A stretch of 64,000 bases of DNA from an uncultured Pseudomonadota bacterium (GTDB taxonomy: Bacteria; Pseudomonadota; Gammaproteobacteria; Steroidobacterales; Steroidobacteraceae), in contig CAISDJ010000073.1 in assembly GCA_903884105.1 (NCBI GenBank), forward strand, positions 1-64,000, given 5' to 3'. The position numbers and the translations under genes are program-made. This document shows positions 8,827 to 17,401 of the stretch, piece after piece (position 1 is the stretch's first letter; every line of letters starts with the position of its first letter). The notes below the pieces were generated by a model. That model worked only from the letters and a program-made list of their open reading frames with translations, searched no databases and was not told the origin of the DNA.

Positions 8827-10137
8827 CTAGATGTGAATCACGCGTTCCGGCGGGAAATGACACGTGAAGACGCTGCCGCGACCCTCAACGCTCTCGACGG
8901 CGAGCGTGCCATCATGCCGCTGCAATGCATGCTTGACGATGGCGAGCCCGAGGCCGGAGCCGCCGATCTTGCGCGAGCGGCCCGGATCGACCCGGTAGAA
9001 GCGTTCGGTGAGACGGGGAATGTGCTCGACAGCAATGCCGATTCCAGAGTCACGAACCGCGACATGACCGCCTGCCGCATCGACCCACCAGCGAATCTCC
9101 ACCTCTCCTTCTACCGGGGTGTACTTGGCCGCGTTCGATACCAGGTTGGAGAAGATCGAATGCAGCTCGCTCTCCGAGCCGCGGAGATGCGCAGTCGACT
9201 CCAGCTTGAGCTCGATCCTGCGTGGCCTCTGCTCCTGGGACTCCAGATCCCGCCGCAACAGTGCCAACATGCCGCCCACGTCGACACTCTGATCAGACGG
9301 CGCTGTGCCACTCGCTTCCAGGCGGGACAGCTCCAGCAAGTCGTTGATGATGCCCCGCATCCGGTCCGCCTGGCGACGCATCTCGAGAATGGGTTCGCGC
9401 CATAGTGCATCCAGCTGCGGTTCCTCAACGAGTGCGTCCAGATACCCGGCGATTACGGTCAACGGAGAACGTATCTCGTGGGACGCGTTGGCGACGAAAT
9501 CGCGACGTATCGATTCGACCCTGATCTCGCGAGTGACGTCGCGGACAATGACAAGCTTCTGTTCCGATGCGGAAGTCGTCACGAGGTGCAGCTCAAGCCA
9601 TCGATCGCCTTTGGCGGGCTTGTGGATGGTGACTGAAGACCGGCTTCCCTGGTCCTTCAGGTACTGGATGAACTGCGGATCGCGCACCAGATTCTCGATG
9701 CGAATCCCGAAATCCAGCTTGCGGCGCAAGCCGAGCCAGCTGGCGGCATGGCGATTGAACCAGATGATTTCGTTGTTGGGCCCAAGCAGCACAGCGCCGT
9801 CGGGCATCGCTGCAGTAAGGCGGCGGAATTCGCGCAGCAGCCTGACGACCCGCGCCTTGTGGAACTGCTTGCGGCGATAGATGCGGTTGACGGTCGCCAC
9901 GACCTCACCCCAGGGACCATTGATATCCGGAGGCAATTCCGTCCGTCGCAACCGCAGCCAACGGTCGAGTCGCAGCAGGTTCAGGACCTGGAGCGCCAGG
10001 TAGACGGACAGGACAGCGATGAGGATCCCGCCCAGATGACCGAAGATCAGTCCCGCAATGAGCGCCAGCAGGAGTGTACCCGCGAGCCTGAACAGCGCCT
10101 GCCCTGCCGTGCCGGAAAGGGCCCGACCGAAAGGCAT
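8827..10137 (-). CDS. phoR: Phosphate regulon sensor histidine kinase PhoR
   Basis: Inner-membrane kinase that phosphorylates PhoB under phosphate limitation. The 436 residues show a short N-terminal membrane hairpin (about 15-55) with no large periplasmic domain, as in E. coli PhoR, a PAS region (about 95-190), a HisKA domain with the phosphoacceptor in NASHEIRSPLTV, and a HATPase_c domain with N box (SNLVSNAAKYTP), G1 (DSGIGIA), F box (ERFYRVD) and G2 (GGSGLGLAIVKH). Its ATG overlaps the phoB stop codon (TAATG), so the pair is translationally coupled. It is followed after about 100 bases by the Pho-box array of the lipoprotein gene. Identification is secure. Confidence 0.96.
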   Translation of the reverse strand: MPFGRALSGTAGQALFRLAGTLLLALIAGLIFGHLGGILIAVLSVYLALQVLNLLRLDRWLRLRRTELPPDINGPWGEVVATVNRIYRRKQFHKARVVRLLREFRRLTAAMPDGAVLLGPNNEIIWFNRHAASWLGLRRKLDFGIRIENLVRDPQFIQYLKDQGSRSSVTIHKPAKGDRWLELHLVTTSASEQKLVIVRDVTREIRVESIRRDFVANASHEIRSPLTVIAGYLDALVEEPQLDALWREPILEMRRQADRMRGIINDLLELSRLEASGTAPSDQSVDVGGMLALLRRDLESQEQRPRRIELKLESTAHLRGSESELHSIFSNLVSNAAKYTPVEGEVEIRWWVDAAGGHVAVRDSGIGIAVEHIPRLTERFYRVDPGRSRKIGGSGLGLAIVKHALQRHDGTLAVESVEGRGSVFTCHFPPERVIHI

Positions 10138-10832
10138 TACGCCACTCGAGTGGAGAAGCGGTAGCCGGAACCGCGGACAGTCTGGATGAACCGGTCGTAG
10201 CCGAAGACTTCGAGGGCCTTGCGCAACCGTCTGATATGGACGTCCACCGTTCTCTCCTCGACGTACACGTTGCCACCCCAGACGCGATCAAGGAGCTGAG
10301 CCCGGCTGTAGACCCGCTCCGGGTGCGTCATGAAGAAGGATAGCAGGCGGTACTCCGTCGGGCCGAGCTGGACTGTGCCTCCTCCCGCCATGACGCGATG
10401 GCTGGCGGCATCCAAAACCAGCCCGTCGGCATCGATCACATCCTCGGCTCCCGCCTGCGCAGTCCTTCGCAGCACAGCGTTGATGCGGGCCAGCAATTCG
10501 CGGGGCGAGAATGGCTTCGTCACGTAGTCGTCGGCACCACCCTCAAGACCCATTACCTTGTCCTGCTCTTCTGCGCGAGCCGTCAGCATGATGACCGGAA
10601 CTTCCTGGGTGTCCTTGTCACGCTTGAGAGCACGCGTGAGCTCAAGCCCGCTCATGTCAGGCAGCATCCAGTCGACGAGGACGAGGTCGGGCCGGTGGTC
10701 CGCGATACTCGCACGAGCGGCGCTGACATCCTCGACTTCGCGCACTTCAAATCCGCTGCGGCGCAATCCAAACGCAATCATCTCGCGTATGGGGCGTTCA
10801 TCTTCGACGATCAGGATCTGTTTGACTGCCAT
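10137..10832 (-). CDS. phoB: Phosphate regulon response regulator PhoB
   Basis: OmpR-family transcription factor that binds Pho boxes when phosphorylated by PhoR. I choose the ATG at 10832 (231 residues, family norm about 230); an in-frame TTG at 10862 would add ten residues without a better ribosome site. The receiver domain (about 3-118) has the acidic pair in VEDE, the phosphorylated Asp in [10 protein letters not shown], the conserved Thr (MLTARAEE) and Lys ([10 protein letters not shown]). The C-terminal winged helix (about 130-228) has the recognition helix region [15 protein letters not shown]. It is the regulator expected to act on the Pho boxes at 4181, 8715, 60574 and 60629. Confidence 0.96.
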   Translation of the reverse strand: MAVKQILIVEDERPIREMIAFGLRRSGFEVREVEDVSAARASIADHRPDLVLVDWMLPDMSGLELTRALKRDKDTQEVPVIMLTARAEEQDKVMGLEGGADDYVTKPFSPRELLARINAVLRRTAQAGAEDVIDADGLVLDAASHRVMAGGGTVQLGPTEYRLLSFFMTHPERVYSRAQLLDRVWGGNVYVEERTVDVHIRRLRKALEVFGYDRFIQTVRGSGYRFSTRVA

Positions 10833-10879
10833 GCGTTTCTGGGGATTCTTTATTGAGTTCAACTACTTGGAAATCTTTG

Positions 10880-10897
10880 ATTGCACCGATATTACAG
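10880..10897 (-). promoter_or_regulatory. Possible degenerate Pho box upstream of phoB
   Basis: The minus strand reads CTGTAAT-ATCG-GTGCAAT. The first repeat is good and the second matches only four of seven positions. PhoB autoregulation is usual in other bacteria, so the site is plausible but weak; no clear -10 follows. Confidence 0.35.
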
Positions 10898-10927
10898 CAA
10901 GTAATTGTGACACTTGGGTGAATACCC

Positions 10928-11605
10928 CTATTTCACCTGGGCAGCACTGACCCAAGCCACCTGGTCGCGCAGGTAAACCGGCTGCGCACCGCTCGCCTGC
11001 AAGCCCTCGCCTCGCCGTAACGCCAGCTCGCCCAGACAGGCGATGTCGCTCGCCCTCGGCAGCGCGGTGTCATCGATCCGTAGTCCTGGAAACCGCCCTT
11101 TGAGGACGGAGTAGGCATGAAAACCCGTACCGACTCCCATCACAACCCGGGGGTCATCCAGGAAGACACTCTCGGCCGGGCCGACGCCTTCTGTACCCTG
11201 CAGGGTCAATCTGCCGTCACCGCCACGAGCATAGACACCCCAATAGACTTCATTCATCCGCGCGTCCATGCACACGAGTACCGCCTCTCCTGTCCCGGCA
11301 AACTGCTGCGCCACAGCCGCCAGCGTCGAAATGCCGACCACAGGCAGCCCACTGCCGAGACTGATCCCCTGGATTGCCCCTACTGCGATCCGCACGCCAG
11401 TGAACGCACCGGGGCCTCGGCCAAAAGCGAGCCCGTCCAGATCAGCCAGCGTGCACCCGGCCTCCACCATCACCCTTTCAACCATGGGCAACAACATTTC
11501 AGCGTGCCCGCGCGCGGTCATTGCACGCTCTTCAATCGTGCGCCCTTCCAACCTGAGAGCAACCGAACATTGCTCGGTGGCCGTATCGATCGCGAGCACT
11601 TTCAT
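10928..11605 (-). CDS. tsaB: tRNA threonylcarbamoyladenosine biosynthesis protein TsaB
   Basis: Non-catalytic ASKHA-fold partner of TsaD in making the t6A37 modification of ANN-decoding tRNAs, in the cytoplasm. The 225 residues start MKVLAIDTATEQCSVAL and carry the family signatures TARGHAEMLLPMVERV and AFGRGPGAFTGVRIAVG. Length matches E. coli TsaB (231). Its ATG overlaps the stop of the upstream yoaA-like helicase by four bases (ATGA), giving translational coupling; a tsaB-helicase neighbourhood is common in Gammaproteobacteria. Confidence 0.95.
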   Translation of the reverse strand: MKVLAIDTATEQCSVALRLEGRTIEERAMTARGHAEMLLPMVERVMVEAGCTLADLDGLAFGRGPGAFTGVRIAVGAIQGISLGSGLPVVGISTLAAVAQQFAGTGEAVLVCMDARMNEVYWGVYARGGDGRLTLQGTEGVGPAESVFLDDPRVVMGVGTGFHAYSVLKGRFPGLRIDDTALPRASDIACLGELALRRGEGLQASGAQPVYLRDQVAWVSAAQVK

Positions 11606-13599
11606 GGAATCCGTCTCTCGGCGTGAACGACTGCAACTGCCAAAGGATCAATGCCGGCACCATGGAGCTTGTCACTCAGGAACTGCTCCACCTCTGCGAT
11701 CTGCTCAGTGCGGCGCATGGCGGGCAGGCTGCCGAGGAAGGTCCTTCCATAGGGCCTCGACGTCAGCCGCTGATCACACAACATCACGACACCAAAGTCC
11801 TGCTGGTCGCGAATCAGGCGTCCCACGCCCTGCTTCAGCGCAATCACGGCCTGTGGAATCTGTTCATCGAAGAACGGGTTCCCGCCCTGACGCTCGATGG
11901 CATCGAGGCGGGCCTTCAGCACCGGATCATCCGGAACGGCAAACGGCAGCTTGTCGATGACAACGACCGCAAGCGCCGTCCCCTTCACGTCGACGCCTTC
12001 CCAGAAACTGCCAGTCCCCAGCAGCACTGCGTTGCCATACTGCCGGAACCGCTGCAGCAGCGCATCGCGAGGGGCGTCTCCTTGAACCAGAACAGGGAAA
12101 GGCGCCTCTCCCTTCATCATGCCTGCCAGCACCTCCGCTGCTTCACGCAATGCGCGGTGGCTGGTGAAGAGCAGGAAGGCACGACCGCCGCTGGCCTTGA
12201 GGACCGGCCACGCCGCTTCAACCACCTGCCGGGTATGCCGCCGTGATGACGGCGCATCGAGCCCGGGCGGCAAGTACATCAAGGCCTGGTTCGGATAGTC
12301 GAACGGGCTGCCAAAGCGCACCGTCACCGCGTCCGCCACGCCGAGCCTGCGCTTGAAGTGCGAAAAGTCCTCGCCGACCGCCAACGTGGCGGATGTATAG
12401 ATCCAGGAACTCGCGCGGGCCTCGACCAAGGCTCCCAATTGCTTTGCCGTATCCACAGGAACGTAGTGCGCGCTGAAGCCGCTTTGACTCAATTGCACCC
12501 ACCGGATCCCTGCCACCACCCGCACATCGTCCTCGGGTGCAAGCAGGGTATCCATGCGATCGGCAACCTCACCAGCGCGACGCTTGATGGCAGCCATGGG
12601 CGCATTGTCGGCGGCGACCGGCTCAAGCAGCGCACACAGTGTCCGCAGGTCGGCGACCAGCAACTCCAGGGCTTCGACGAAGGCCGCGGGCCACGCCGCC
12701 ACATCGATGCGCTCACCTGCGCTGCGAACAGCACTTTCCGCATCAGCGATCCGGCGTTCAAAGGTCTCTGCCCATGTGCCTGCAGCTCCATCGACAGAGC
12801 TCATCAGCATGAGCTCCGCCACCACATCGCGAGCCAGGGATTGCAGCTGTCGTGAGCTGACCGACTGGCCGAGGAACTGCGTTGCCACGTCAGGCAGCTG
12901 ATGCGCCTCATCGATCACGACAGCATCGGCGCCCGGCAGGAGTTCACCAAAGCCCTCTTCCTTCAGGACGAGATCCGCCATCAGCAGGTGGTGATTGATG
13001 ATGACGATCTCTGCCGCCTGCGCTTCGCGCCGCGCGGCCACAACATGACACCGCTGGTACTCGGGACACTCTGCCTGCAGGCAATTGTCACGTGTCGATG
13101 TCACCCAGGGCCAGACGGGATGCTGCTCGCCCACCGTCGCGAGCTCGGCAACGTCTCCCTTGGCCGTACTGAAGGACCAGCGACGAACCTGACCGATCCC
13201 GATCGCAACCTCCCGCTTGAGCCCCCGCGCCGCAGCCTGCTGCTCTGCCAGCGAGAGTCGATGCAGGCAAAGATAGTTGGCACGCCCCTTGAGCAACGCG
13301 ACTTGCACCGGCCGGCCAAGCGCCCGCGTGATGGTGGGCAGGTCGCGGTGATAAAGCTGATCCTGCAACGAGCGCGTGCCCGTAGAGATGATGATCCGCT
13401 TTCCGGATAGCAGGACCGGCACAAGGTACGCAAACGTCTTGCCGATACCGGTACCCGCTTCAATCAGGAGTTGCTGAGGTGACCGCAAGGCAGCAGCCAC
13501 ATGCTCCGCCATGGCGACCTGCTCGGCTCGTTCGGTAAACCCTTCGATCGCTTGCGCCAGCGGGCCCTGTCGACTGAAGAGTTCGGCAACGGAAGTCAT
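11602..13599 (-). CDS. yoaA: DinG-family ATP-dependent DNA helicase (YoaA type)
   Basis: XPD-like 5'-3' superfamily 2 helicase involved in repair of stalled forks in E. coli, where YoaA partners the polymerase subunit HolC. The 665 residues contain Walker A (EAGTGIGKTFAYL, about 47-59), motif Ia (IISTGTRSLQDQ), an iron-sulfur region with cysteines in ANYLCLH and DNCLQAECPEYQRCH, the DEAH box (AVVIDEAHQLPD), and the C-terminal motifs ending in QGVGRLIRDQQDFG. The shorter length and terminal sequence favour YoaA over DinG, but I cannot fully separate them. It is followed directly by tsaB. Confidence 0.88.
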   Translation of the reverse strand: MTSVAELFSRQGPLAQAIEGFTERAEQVAMAEHVAAALRSPQQLLIEAGTGIGKTFAYLVPVLLSGKRIIISTGTRSLQDQLYHRDLPTITRALGRPVQVALLKGRANYLCLHRLSLAEQQAAARGLKREVAIGIGQVRRWSFSTAKGDVAELATVGEQHPVWPWVTSTRDNCLQAECPEYQRCHVVAARREAQAAEIVIINHHLLMADLVLKEEGFGELLPGADAVVIDEAHQLPDVATQFLGQSVSSRQLQSLARDVVAELMLMSSVDGAAGTWAETFERRIADAESAVRSAGERIDVAAWPAAFVEALELLVADLRTLCALLEPVAADNAPMAAIKRRAGEVADRMDTLLAPEDDVRVVAGIRWVQLSQSGFSAHYVPVDTAKQLGALVEARASSWIYTSATLAVGEDFSHFKRRLGVADAVTVRFGSPFDYPNQALMYLPPGLDAPSSRRHTRQVVEAAWPVLKASGGRAFLLFTSHRALREAAEVLAGMMKGEAPFPVLVQGDAPRDALLQRFRQYGNAVLLGTGSFWEGVDVKGTALAVVVIDKLPFAVPDDPVLKARLDAIERQGGNPFFDEQIPQAVIALKQGVGRLIRDQQDFGVVMLCDQRLTSRPYGRTFLGSLPAMRRTEQIAEVEQFLSDKLHGAGIDPLAVAVVHAERRIP

Positions 13600-13614
13600 A
13601 TCGCGATGCTGACT

Positions 13615-14199
13615 TCAGCGGAAGACGGCACGAAATCGCGCGTAGGCGGTGGCCCCAGGGGCCAACGGGTAACGCATCTGCCACCGGATATGCGTATAGG
13701 CATCGGGCGCAGCCGCTCGCTGGACACCTTTCGCGTCCCTGACAAGAAGTTCGCGAGCAGGCGCAAAGGTCACGCCGCCGTCGACGGAAAAGGAAAGGAG
13801 GGCCCCGGGAGCTGCCGCGGAATCGGCCAGGTAGCGGGTATTCGTGGGGACCGGCTTGGTAATCACCACGTTATGGGCAGCCTTCGAATCAAGGTTTCTG
13901 ATCTTCACCGTGTAGTAAACCACCTGACCCTCACGGATATCCGTGGCGGGGAGCCATTCCTTGGTCCGCGTGCCATCAGGCAGCGTCCGAGTCCCGAGAA
14001 CCGCCGCCACCATGTCCGTTTCAATAGTGACTACAGCCCCAGCTGGGCTCGAGGGCGGCGTGGGTACCGCAGCGTCAACGGCAGTGAGCCAAGCAACGGC
14101 TAGCAAGCCGACCGCAGATAGCCAAAAACAGGTGCGAAATGAAAGGACTAGAAACATGGACGCACTGTACGGGGCAATAGCAGTTTCCGACATCGACAT
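13615..14199 (-). CDS. Secreted protein with DUF11-like domain, function unknown
   Basis: About 194 residues. A hydrophobic export signal (SFRTCFWLSAVGLLAVAWLTAVDA) is followed by a compact beta-rich region with the pattern VVYYTVKIRNLDSKAAHNVV...PVPTNTRYLADSA, typical of conserved-repeat (DUF11-like) extracellular domains, here a single copy. The start is uncertain: the ATG at 14199 has GGAG nine bases upstream but leaves a long tail before the signal, while an ATG at 14157 would give a standard signal but has no ribosome site. It lies 15 bases upstream of the yoaA-like gene on the same strand. No function can be assigned. Confidence 0.7.
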   Translation of the reverse strand: MSMSETAIAPYSASMFLVLSFRTCFWLSAVGLLAVAWLTAVDAAVPTPPSSPAGAVVTIETDMVAAVLGTRTLPDGTRTKEWLPATDIREGQVVYYTVKIRNLDSKAAHNVVITKPVPTNTRYLADSAAAPGALLSFSVDGGVTFAPARELLVRDAKGVQRAAAPDAYTHIRWQMRYPLAPGATAYARFRAVFR

Positions 14200-14234
14200 C
14201 GACTTCGACTCCAAAGGGCTTCGATAGACGGCCA

Positions 14235-14263
14235 TTGACAGTCGTCCGAGTCAGAAGTATGCT
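14235..14263 (+). promoter_or_regulatory. Strong sigma70-type promoter for a small RNA
   Basis: TTGACA (14235-14240), a 17-base spacer and TATGCT (14258-14263). The predicted start is about 14270. No start codon with a ribosome site follows before the terminator at 14343, which points to a non-coding transcript. Confidence 0.75.
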
Positions 14264-14269
14264 GCGACG

Positions 14270-14371
14270 CATCAATGTTGCGGCGCGGTAAGTTTACTGC
14301 CTTAAGAGTAACTGATCGCGCCTCCTTACCGATCCCCCTGTTGCGCCCACCTTTGAGTGGGCGCTTTTTTT
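14270..14371 (+). ncRNA. Probable small RNA, two hairpins with a C-rich single-stranded linker
   Basis: A roughly 102-base unit bounded by a consensus-like promoter and an intrinsic terminator. Hairpin 1 pairs GGCGCG (14282-14287) with CGCGCC (14317-14322), and inside it AGTTTACT (14291-14298) with AGTAACT (14307-14313, one bulge). The linker 14323-14342 is C-rich and unpaired (TCCTTACCGATCCCCCTGTT), and the C-rich tract across the hairpin edge (CCTCCTTACC, 14321-14330) could pair with ribosome binding sites. The terminator hairpin closes the unit. I do not recognise a named RNA family. It stands directly upstream of pckG but has its own terminator, so it is probably a trans-acting RNA rather than a leader. 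Confidence 0.65.
14343..14371 (+). terminator. Intrinsic terminator of the small RNA
   Basis: A perfect stem GCGCCCAC/GTGGGCGC with loop CTTTGA is followed by seven T residues. It lies between the small-RNA promoter and the pckG promoter. Confidence 0.9.
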
Positions 14372-14386
14372 CGCGACCTTGTCGCA

Positions 14387-14414
14387 ATGACAGTCCACTG
14401 TCGATCGGTATAAT
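14387..14414 (+). promoter_or_regulatory. pckG promoter
   Basis: ATGACA (14387-14392, five of six to the -35 consensus), a 16-base spacer and a perfect TATAAT (14409-14414). The predicted start is near 14421, leaving a leader of about 195 bases before pckG. Confidence 0.75.
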
Positions 14415-14421
14415 CCCGCCC

Positions 14422-14456
14422 CTGCCCGAAGGCCCGGCCTACCCGGTGTCGGGCAG
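14422..14456 (+). repeat. Inverted repeat at the start of the pckG leader
   Basis: CTGCCCGA (14422-14429) and TCGGGCAG (14449-14456) are perfect complements around a 19-base GC-rich loop that includes GGCCCGGCC. It would form right at the 5' end of the pckG transcript. The rest of the leader (14457-14616) shows no ORF with a ribosome site. Confidence 0.45.
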
Positions 14457-14616
14457 CCGTTTCCAAAGCGTGGCTTCCCGCTGGCGGCACCCCCTTGGGT
14501 TGCGTGCCCCAAGCCCGTTCGAGACAGGCCGCGCTCGCGCCAGTGCGCAAACGCCAAGCATGTTGCGTGGCGGCACGGAATGTACAGTTTTCTTGGTCCA
14601 GGAGGCATGATTCGAA

Positions 14617-16383
14617 ATGAGCACGTCCAATGCGGCGCTGAAATTGGGTTCGTCCAGCAATGCAGCGCTGAATAACTGGGTCGATGAAGTTGCGCGCCTC
14701 ACGCAGCCTGATCGCATCCACTGGTGCACCGGTTCCGACGCCGAGAATGCCTCCCTCGTCAGCCAGATGCTCGCGTCGGGTGACCTCGTCAAGCTGAACG
14801 AAAAGACCCATCCCAACTGCTACCTGCACCGCTCGAATCCGACCGACGTCGCACGCGTCGAGCACCTCACATTCATCTGCACCGGCAATCGCGAGGATGC
14901 CGGCCCGAACAACCTGTGGATGGACCCTGCCGAAGCCAACGCGAAGATGGATGACCTGCTCCGCGGTTCAATGAAGGGGCGTACGCTGTATGTCATACCG
15001 TACTGCATGGGGCCGCTCGATTCGCCTCATTCGCGATGCGGTGTCGAGATCACCGACAGTGCCTACGTCGTCGCCAACATGCGCATCATGACGAACATGG
15101 GCGACGCCGCCCTCAAGCGGATCGAGCGCGAAGGCACGTTCGTCAAGGGTCTGCACTCGACGGGCGACCTCGACCCGAAGAAGCGCTTCATCATGCACTT
15201 CCCCGAAGAGCTGACGATCAAGAGCATTGGATCCGGTTACGGTGGCAACGCCCTGCTCGGCAAGAAGTGCCACGCGCTGCGCATTGCCAGCTGGCAGGCA
15301 CGTACGGAAGGTTGGCTCGCCGAGCACATGCTCATCATGGGCGTGCAGAATCCTCAAGGACAGGTTCACTACGTCGCCGCCGCATTCCCGTCCGCGTGCG
15401 GCAAGACAAACCTCGCCATGATGGTCCCACCCGCCTCCATGCCGGGCTGGAAGATCTGGACGATCGGCGACGACATCTGCTGGCTGCACGTCGACGGCGA
15501 AGGTCAGCTGCGTGCAATCAATCCCGAGACTGGTTACTTCGGCGTCGTTCCCGGCACGAACGCCAAGACCAATGCCAACGCTTACGAGACGATCAAAAAG
15601 GACACGATCTTCACGAACGTCGCAGTCACGGCTGACAACCAGCCGTGGTGGGAAGGACTGTCTGGGACACCTGCGCTCGACTGGCAGGGTAAGCCGTATT
15701 CCGGCAACGGTCCCGCAGCCCATCCGAATGCCCGTTTCACCGTATCGGCCAAGCTGAATCCTGCGTACTCGACGATGGCAGAGGCCCCCGAGGGCGTGCC
15801 GATTTCAGCGATCCTTTTTGGCGGCCGCCGCCGCGAAGTGCCGCCGCTGGTCTACCAGGCTCGCGACTGGGGCCATGGGGTACTCGTGGGTGCCGGCATG
15901 GCGTCCGAAACCACTGCCGCGGCGGTGGGCGAAGTCGGCATCGTCCGTCGTGACTCCATGGCAATGAAGCCGTTCTGCGGCTACAACTTCGCCGACTATT
16001 GGGCCCACTGGTTCTCGTTCGAGCAGCGAACCCAGAAGCTCCCGAAGGTGTTCCACGTCAACTGGTTCCGTCAGGACAAGAACGGCAAGTTCATGTGGCC
16101 GGGCTTTGGTGACAACCTGCGCGTGCTCAAGTGGATATTTGACCGCTGCGACAACAAGGTTGAGGCGCAGGATACGGCTATCGGCTATCTGCCTCATGCC
16201 AAGGATCTCGACGTATCCGGATTGAACCTGGATCCGGCCACGTTGGAGCAGCTACTGTCGATTGACGCAGCCGCCTGGCGTCATGAGATGGCCGACATCG
16301 GCAAATACCTCAACGACTTTGGCCAGCGCACTCCCGCGCGTTTGCGTGAGGAACACGCGAAAGTCACCCAACGACTGGGCTGA
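14617..16383 (+). CDS. pckG: Phosphoenolpyruvate carboxykinase (GTP)
   Basis: Cytoplasmic gluconeogenic enzyme converting oxaloacetate and GTP to phosphoenolpyruvate, CO2 and GDP. The 588 residues carry the GTP-family signature FPSACGKTNLAMM (P-loop plus reactive Cys), the metal-binding Asp pair in GDDICWLHVD, the substrate-binding YCMGPL and SRCGVEITD motifs, GSGYGGNALLGKKC and the C-terminal NWFRQDKNGKFMWPGFGDN. It is the GTP type, not the ATP type (PckA) of E. coli. AGGAGG lies upstream of the ATG with an 11-base gap. The gene is monocistronic, with its own promoter at 14387 and a strong terminator at 16423. Confidence 0.97.
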   Translation: MSTSNAALKLGSSSNAALNNWVDEVARLTQPDRIHWCTGSDAENASLVSQMLASGDLVKLNEKTHPNCYLHRSNPTDVARVEHLTFICTGNREDAGPNNLWMDPAEANAKMDDLLRGSMKGRTLYVIPYCMGPLDSPHSRCGVEITDSAYVVANMRIMTNMGDAALKRIEREGTFVKGLHSTGDLDPKKRFIMHFPEELTIKSIGSGYGGNALLGKKCHALRIASWQARTEGWLAEHMLIMGVQNPQGQVHYVAAAFPSACGKTNLAMMVPPASMPGWKIWTIGDDICWLHVDGEGQLRAINPETGYFGVVPGTNAKTNANAYETIKKDTIFTNVAVTADNQPWWEGLSGTPALDWQGKPYSGNGPAAHPNARFTVSAKLNPAYSTMAEAPEGVPISAILFGGRRREVPPLVYQARDWGHGVLVGAGMASETTAAAVGEVGIVRRDSMAMKPFCGYNFADYWAHWFSFEQRTQKLPKVFHVNWFRQDKNGKFMWPGFGDNLRVLKWIFDRCDNKVEAQDTAIGYLPHAKDLDVSGLNLDPATLEQLLSIDAAAWRHEMADIGKYLNDFGQRTPARLREEHAKVTQRLG

Positions 16384-16392
16384 GCAATTTTC

Positions 16393-16408
16393 CGGGAGAC
16401 GTCTCCCG
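16393..16408. repeat. Perfect 16-bp palindrome downstream of pckG
   Basis: CGGGAGACGTCTCCCG, 10 bases after the pckG stop and just before the terminator. With no loop it would be a poor RNA hairpin; a protein site is possible but nothing supports one. Confidence 0.4.
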
Positions 16409-16422
16409 AGGAAGGAAGAAAG

Positions 16423-16448
16423 AAAGAGCCTGCGCGAGCAGGCTCTTT
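16423..16448. terminator. Bidirectional intrinsic terminator between pckG and the cyclase gene
   Basis: AAAGAGCCTGC pairs with GCAGGCTCTTT around loop GCGA. The plus strand continues in a T-run into 16452 and the minus strand in TTTCTTTCTTCC, so it can serve both convergent genes. It ends three bases before the cyclase stop region. Confidence 0.9.
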
Positions 16449-16450
16449 TT

Positions 16451-17365
16451 TTATTCCTCGCAGATGAACCTGACCGTCAGGGTCGAACCGCTTTCCGGCA
16501 CGCGACCGAACCCGATCACGCCCTCGCCCTTCAGCAGCATGCTATCGCGGCGAACGAACGCCTCCTCGCCCTCATTCGAGGTCACGAAGGTACCGTTGGT
16601 GCTCTGGTCTATCAGCGTGAACTTGTTGCGGCTGTACTCGATTCTGGCGTGCAGCCTGGAAATCAGGTTGCCTTTGATGACGATGTCGTTCTCTTCGGCG
16701 CGTCCGATGTTGATGCTGCCGTGATCATCGTCAACCACGATCTCCTTACCCTGGAACTGCAGCCGCAACCGGCGCACACGCTGCCTGTCACGACCGTTGA
16801 TTGCCACGTTCAGCGCCAGTGCCGGCAGCATGCTCGTCGCATCTTCCTTCTGCCACAACACCTCGAACAGCTCATCTTCGCTGGTCTTGCCGCGCAGCGT
16901 GGCGACATCGATCTGCCGAACTGCTGACCGCCATTCGGGCGGGAGTCCTTCGACCATCGCCGTCGTGATCATGATCTGCCCAGCCTTGGCCTGGCTGGTC
17001 ATGCGATTTGCCGTATGCACCGCTGCGCCGAAGATGTCGCGGTTTTCAACCACCACTGGACCGAAATGACAGCCGATTCGAATCGCGACCGGCTGGCCTT
17101 CCACCCTTAGCCCGGAATGGCTCACGATGTCGTGCTGCATCTGGCTTGCGGCGTTCACGGCATCGTTCGAGGTGGGGAACGTGGCCATGATCTCGTCGCC
17201 AATGGTCTTGATCACCGAACCGTGGTGCTGTTCGGTGGCACTGCGCATGATTTCGACACAGGTGAGGACCATGTCGCGGGCGCGCAGGTCTCCCATGATC
17301 TCGTAAATCCTGGTGCTGCCGACCACGTCGGCAAACAGGATTGCGACTTCGACATCCTTCCCCAT
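16451..17365 (-). CDS. Class III adenylate/guanylate cyclase with C-terminal FHA domain
   Basis: Predicted soluble nucleotide cyclase, 304 residues. The cyclase domain (about 3-175) has both metal Asp residues (Asp13 in FADVVGST, Asp57 in IKTIGDEI) and residues usually associated with ATP use (Lys53, Asp110 in RDIFG). The transition-state arginine is present (Arg121), but the paired asparagine of the usual VNxAxR motif is His117 here (VHTANR), so activity is uncertain. The FHA domain (about 205-295) has GRAEENDIVI, SRLHARI and STNGTFV, the phosphothreonine-binding motifs, so the enzyme may be recruited to a Ser/Thr-kinase substrate. An inverted repeat lies upstream at 17402-17435. It is convergent with pckG and shares its terminator. 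Confidence 0.88.
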   Translation of the reverse strand: MGKDVEVAILFADVVGSTRIYEIMGDLRARDMVLTCVEIMRSATEQHHGSVIKTIGDEIMATFPTSNDAVNAASQMQHDIVSHSGLRVEGQPVAIRIGCHFGPVVVENRDIFGAAVHTANRMTSQAKAGQIMITTAMVEGLPPEWRSAVRQIDVATLRGKTSEDELFEVLWQKEDATSMLPALALNVAINGRDRQRVRRLRLQFQGKEIVVDDDHGSINIGRAEENDIVIKGNLISRLHARIEYSRNKFTLIDQSTNGTFVTSNEGEEAFVRRDSMLLKGEGVIGFGRVPESGSTLTVRFICEE

Positions 17366-17401
17366 TCGCTAATGCCCCGTGCTCATGCCCGTGGAATCAT
17401 A

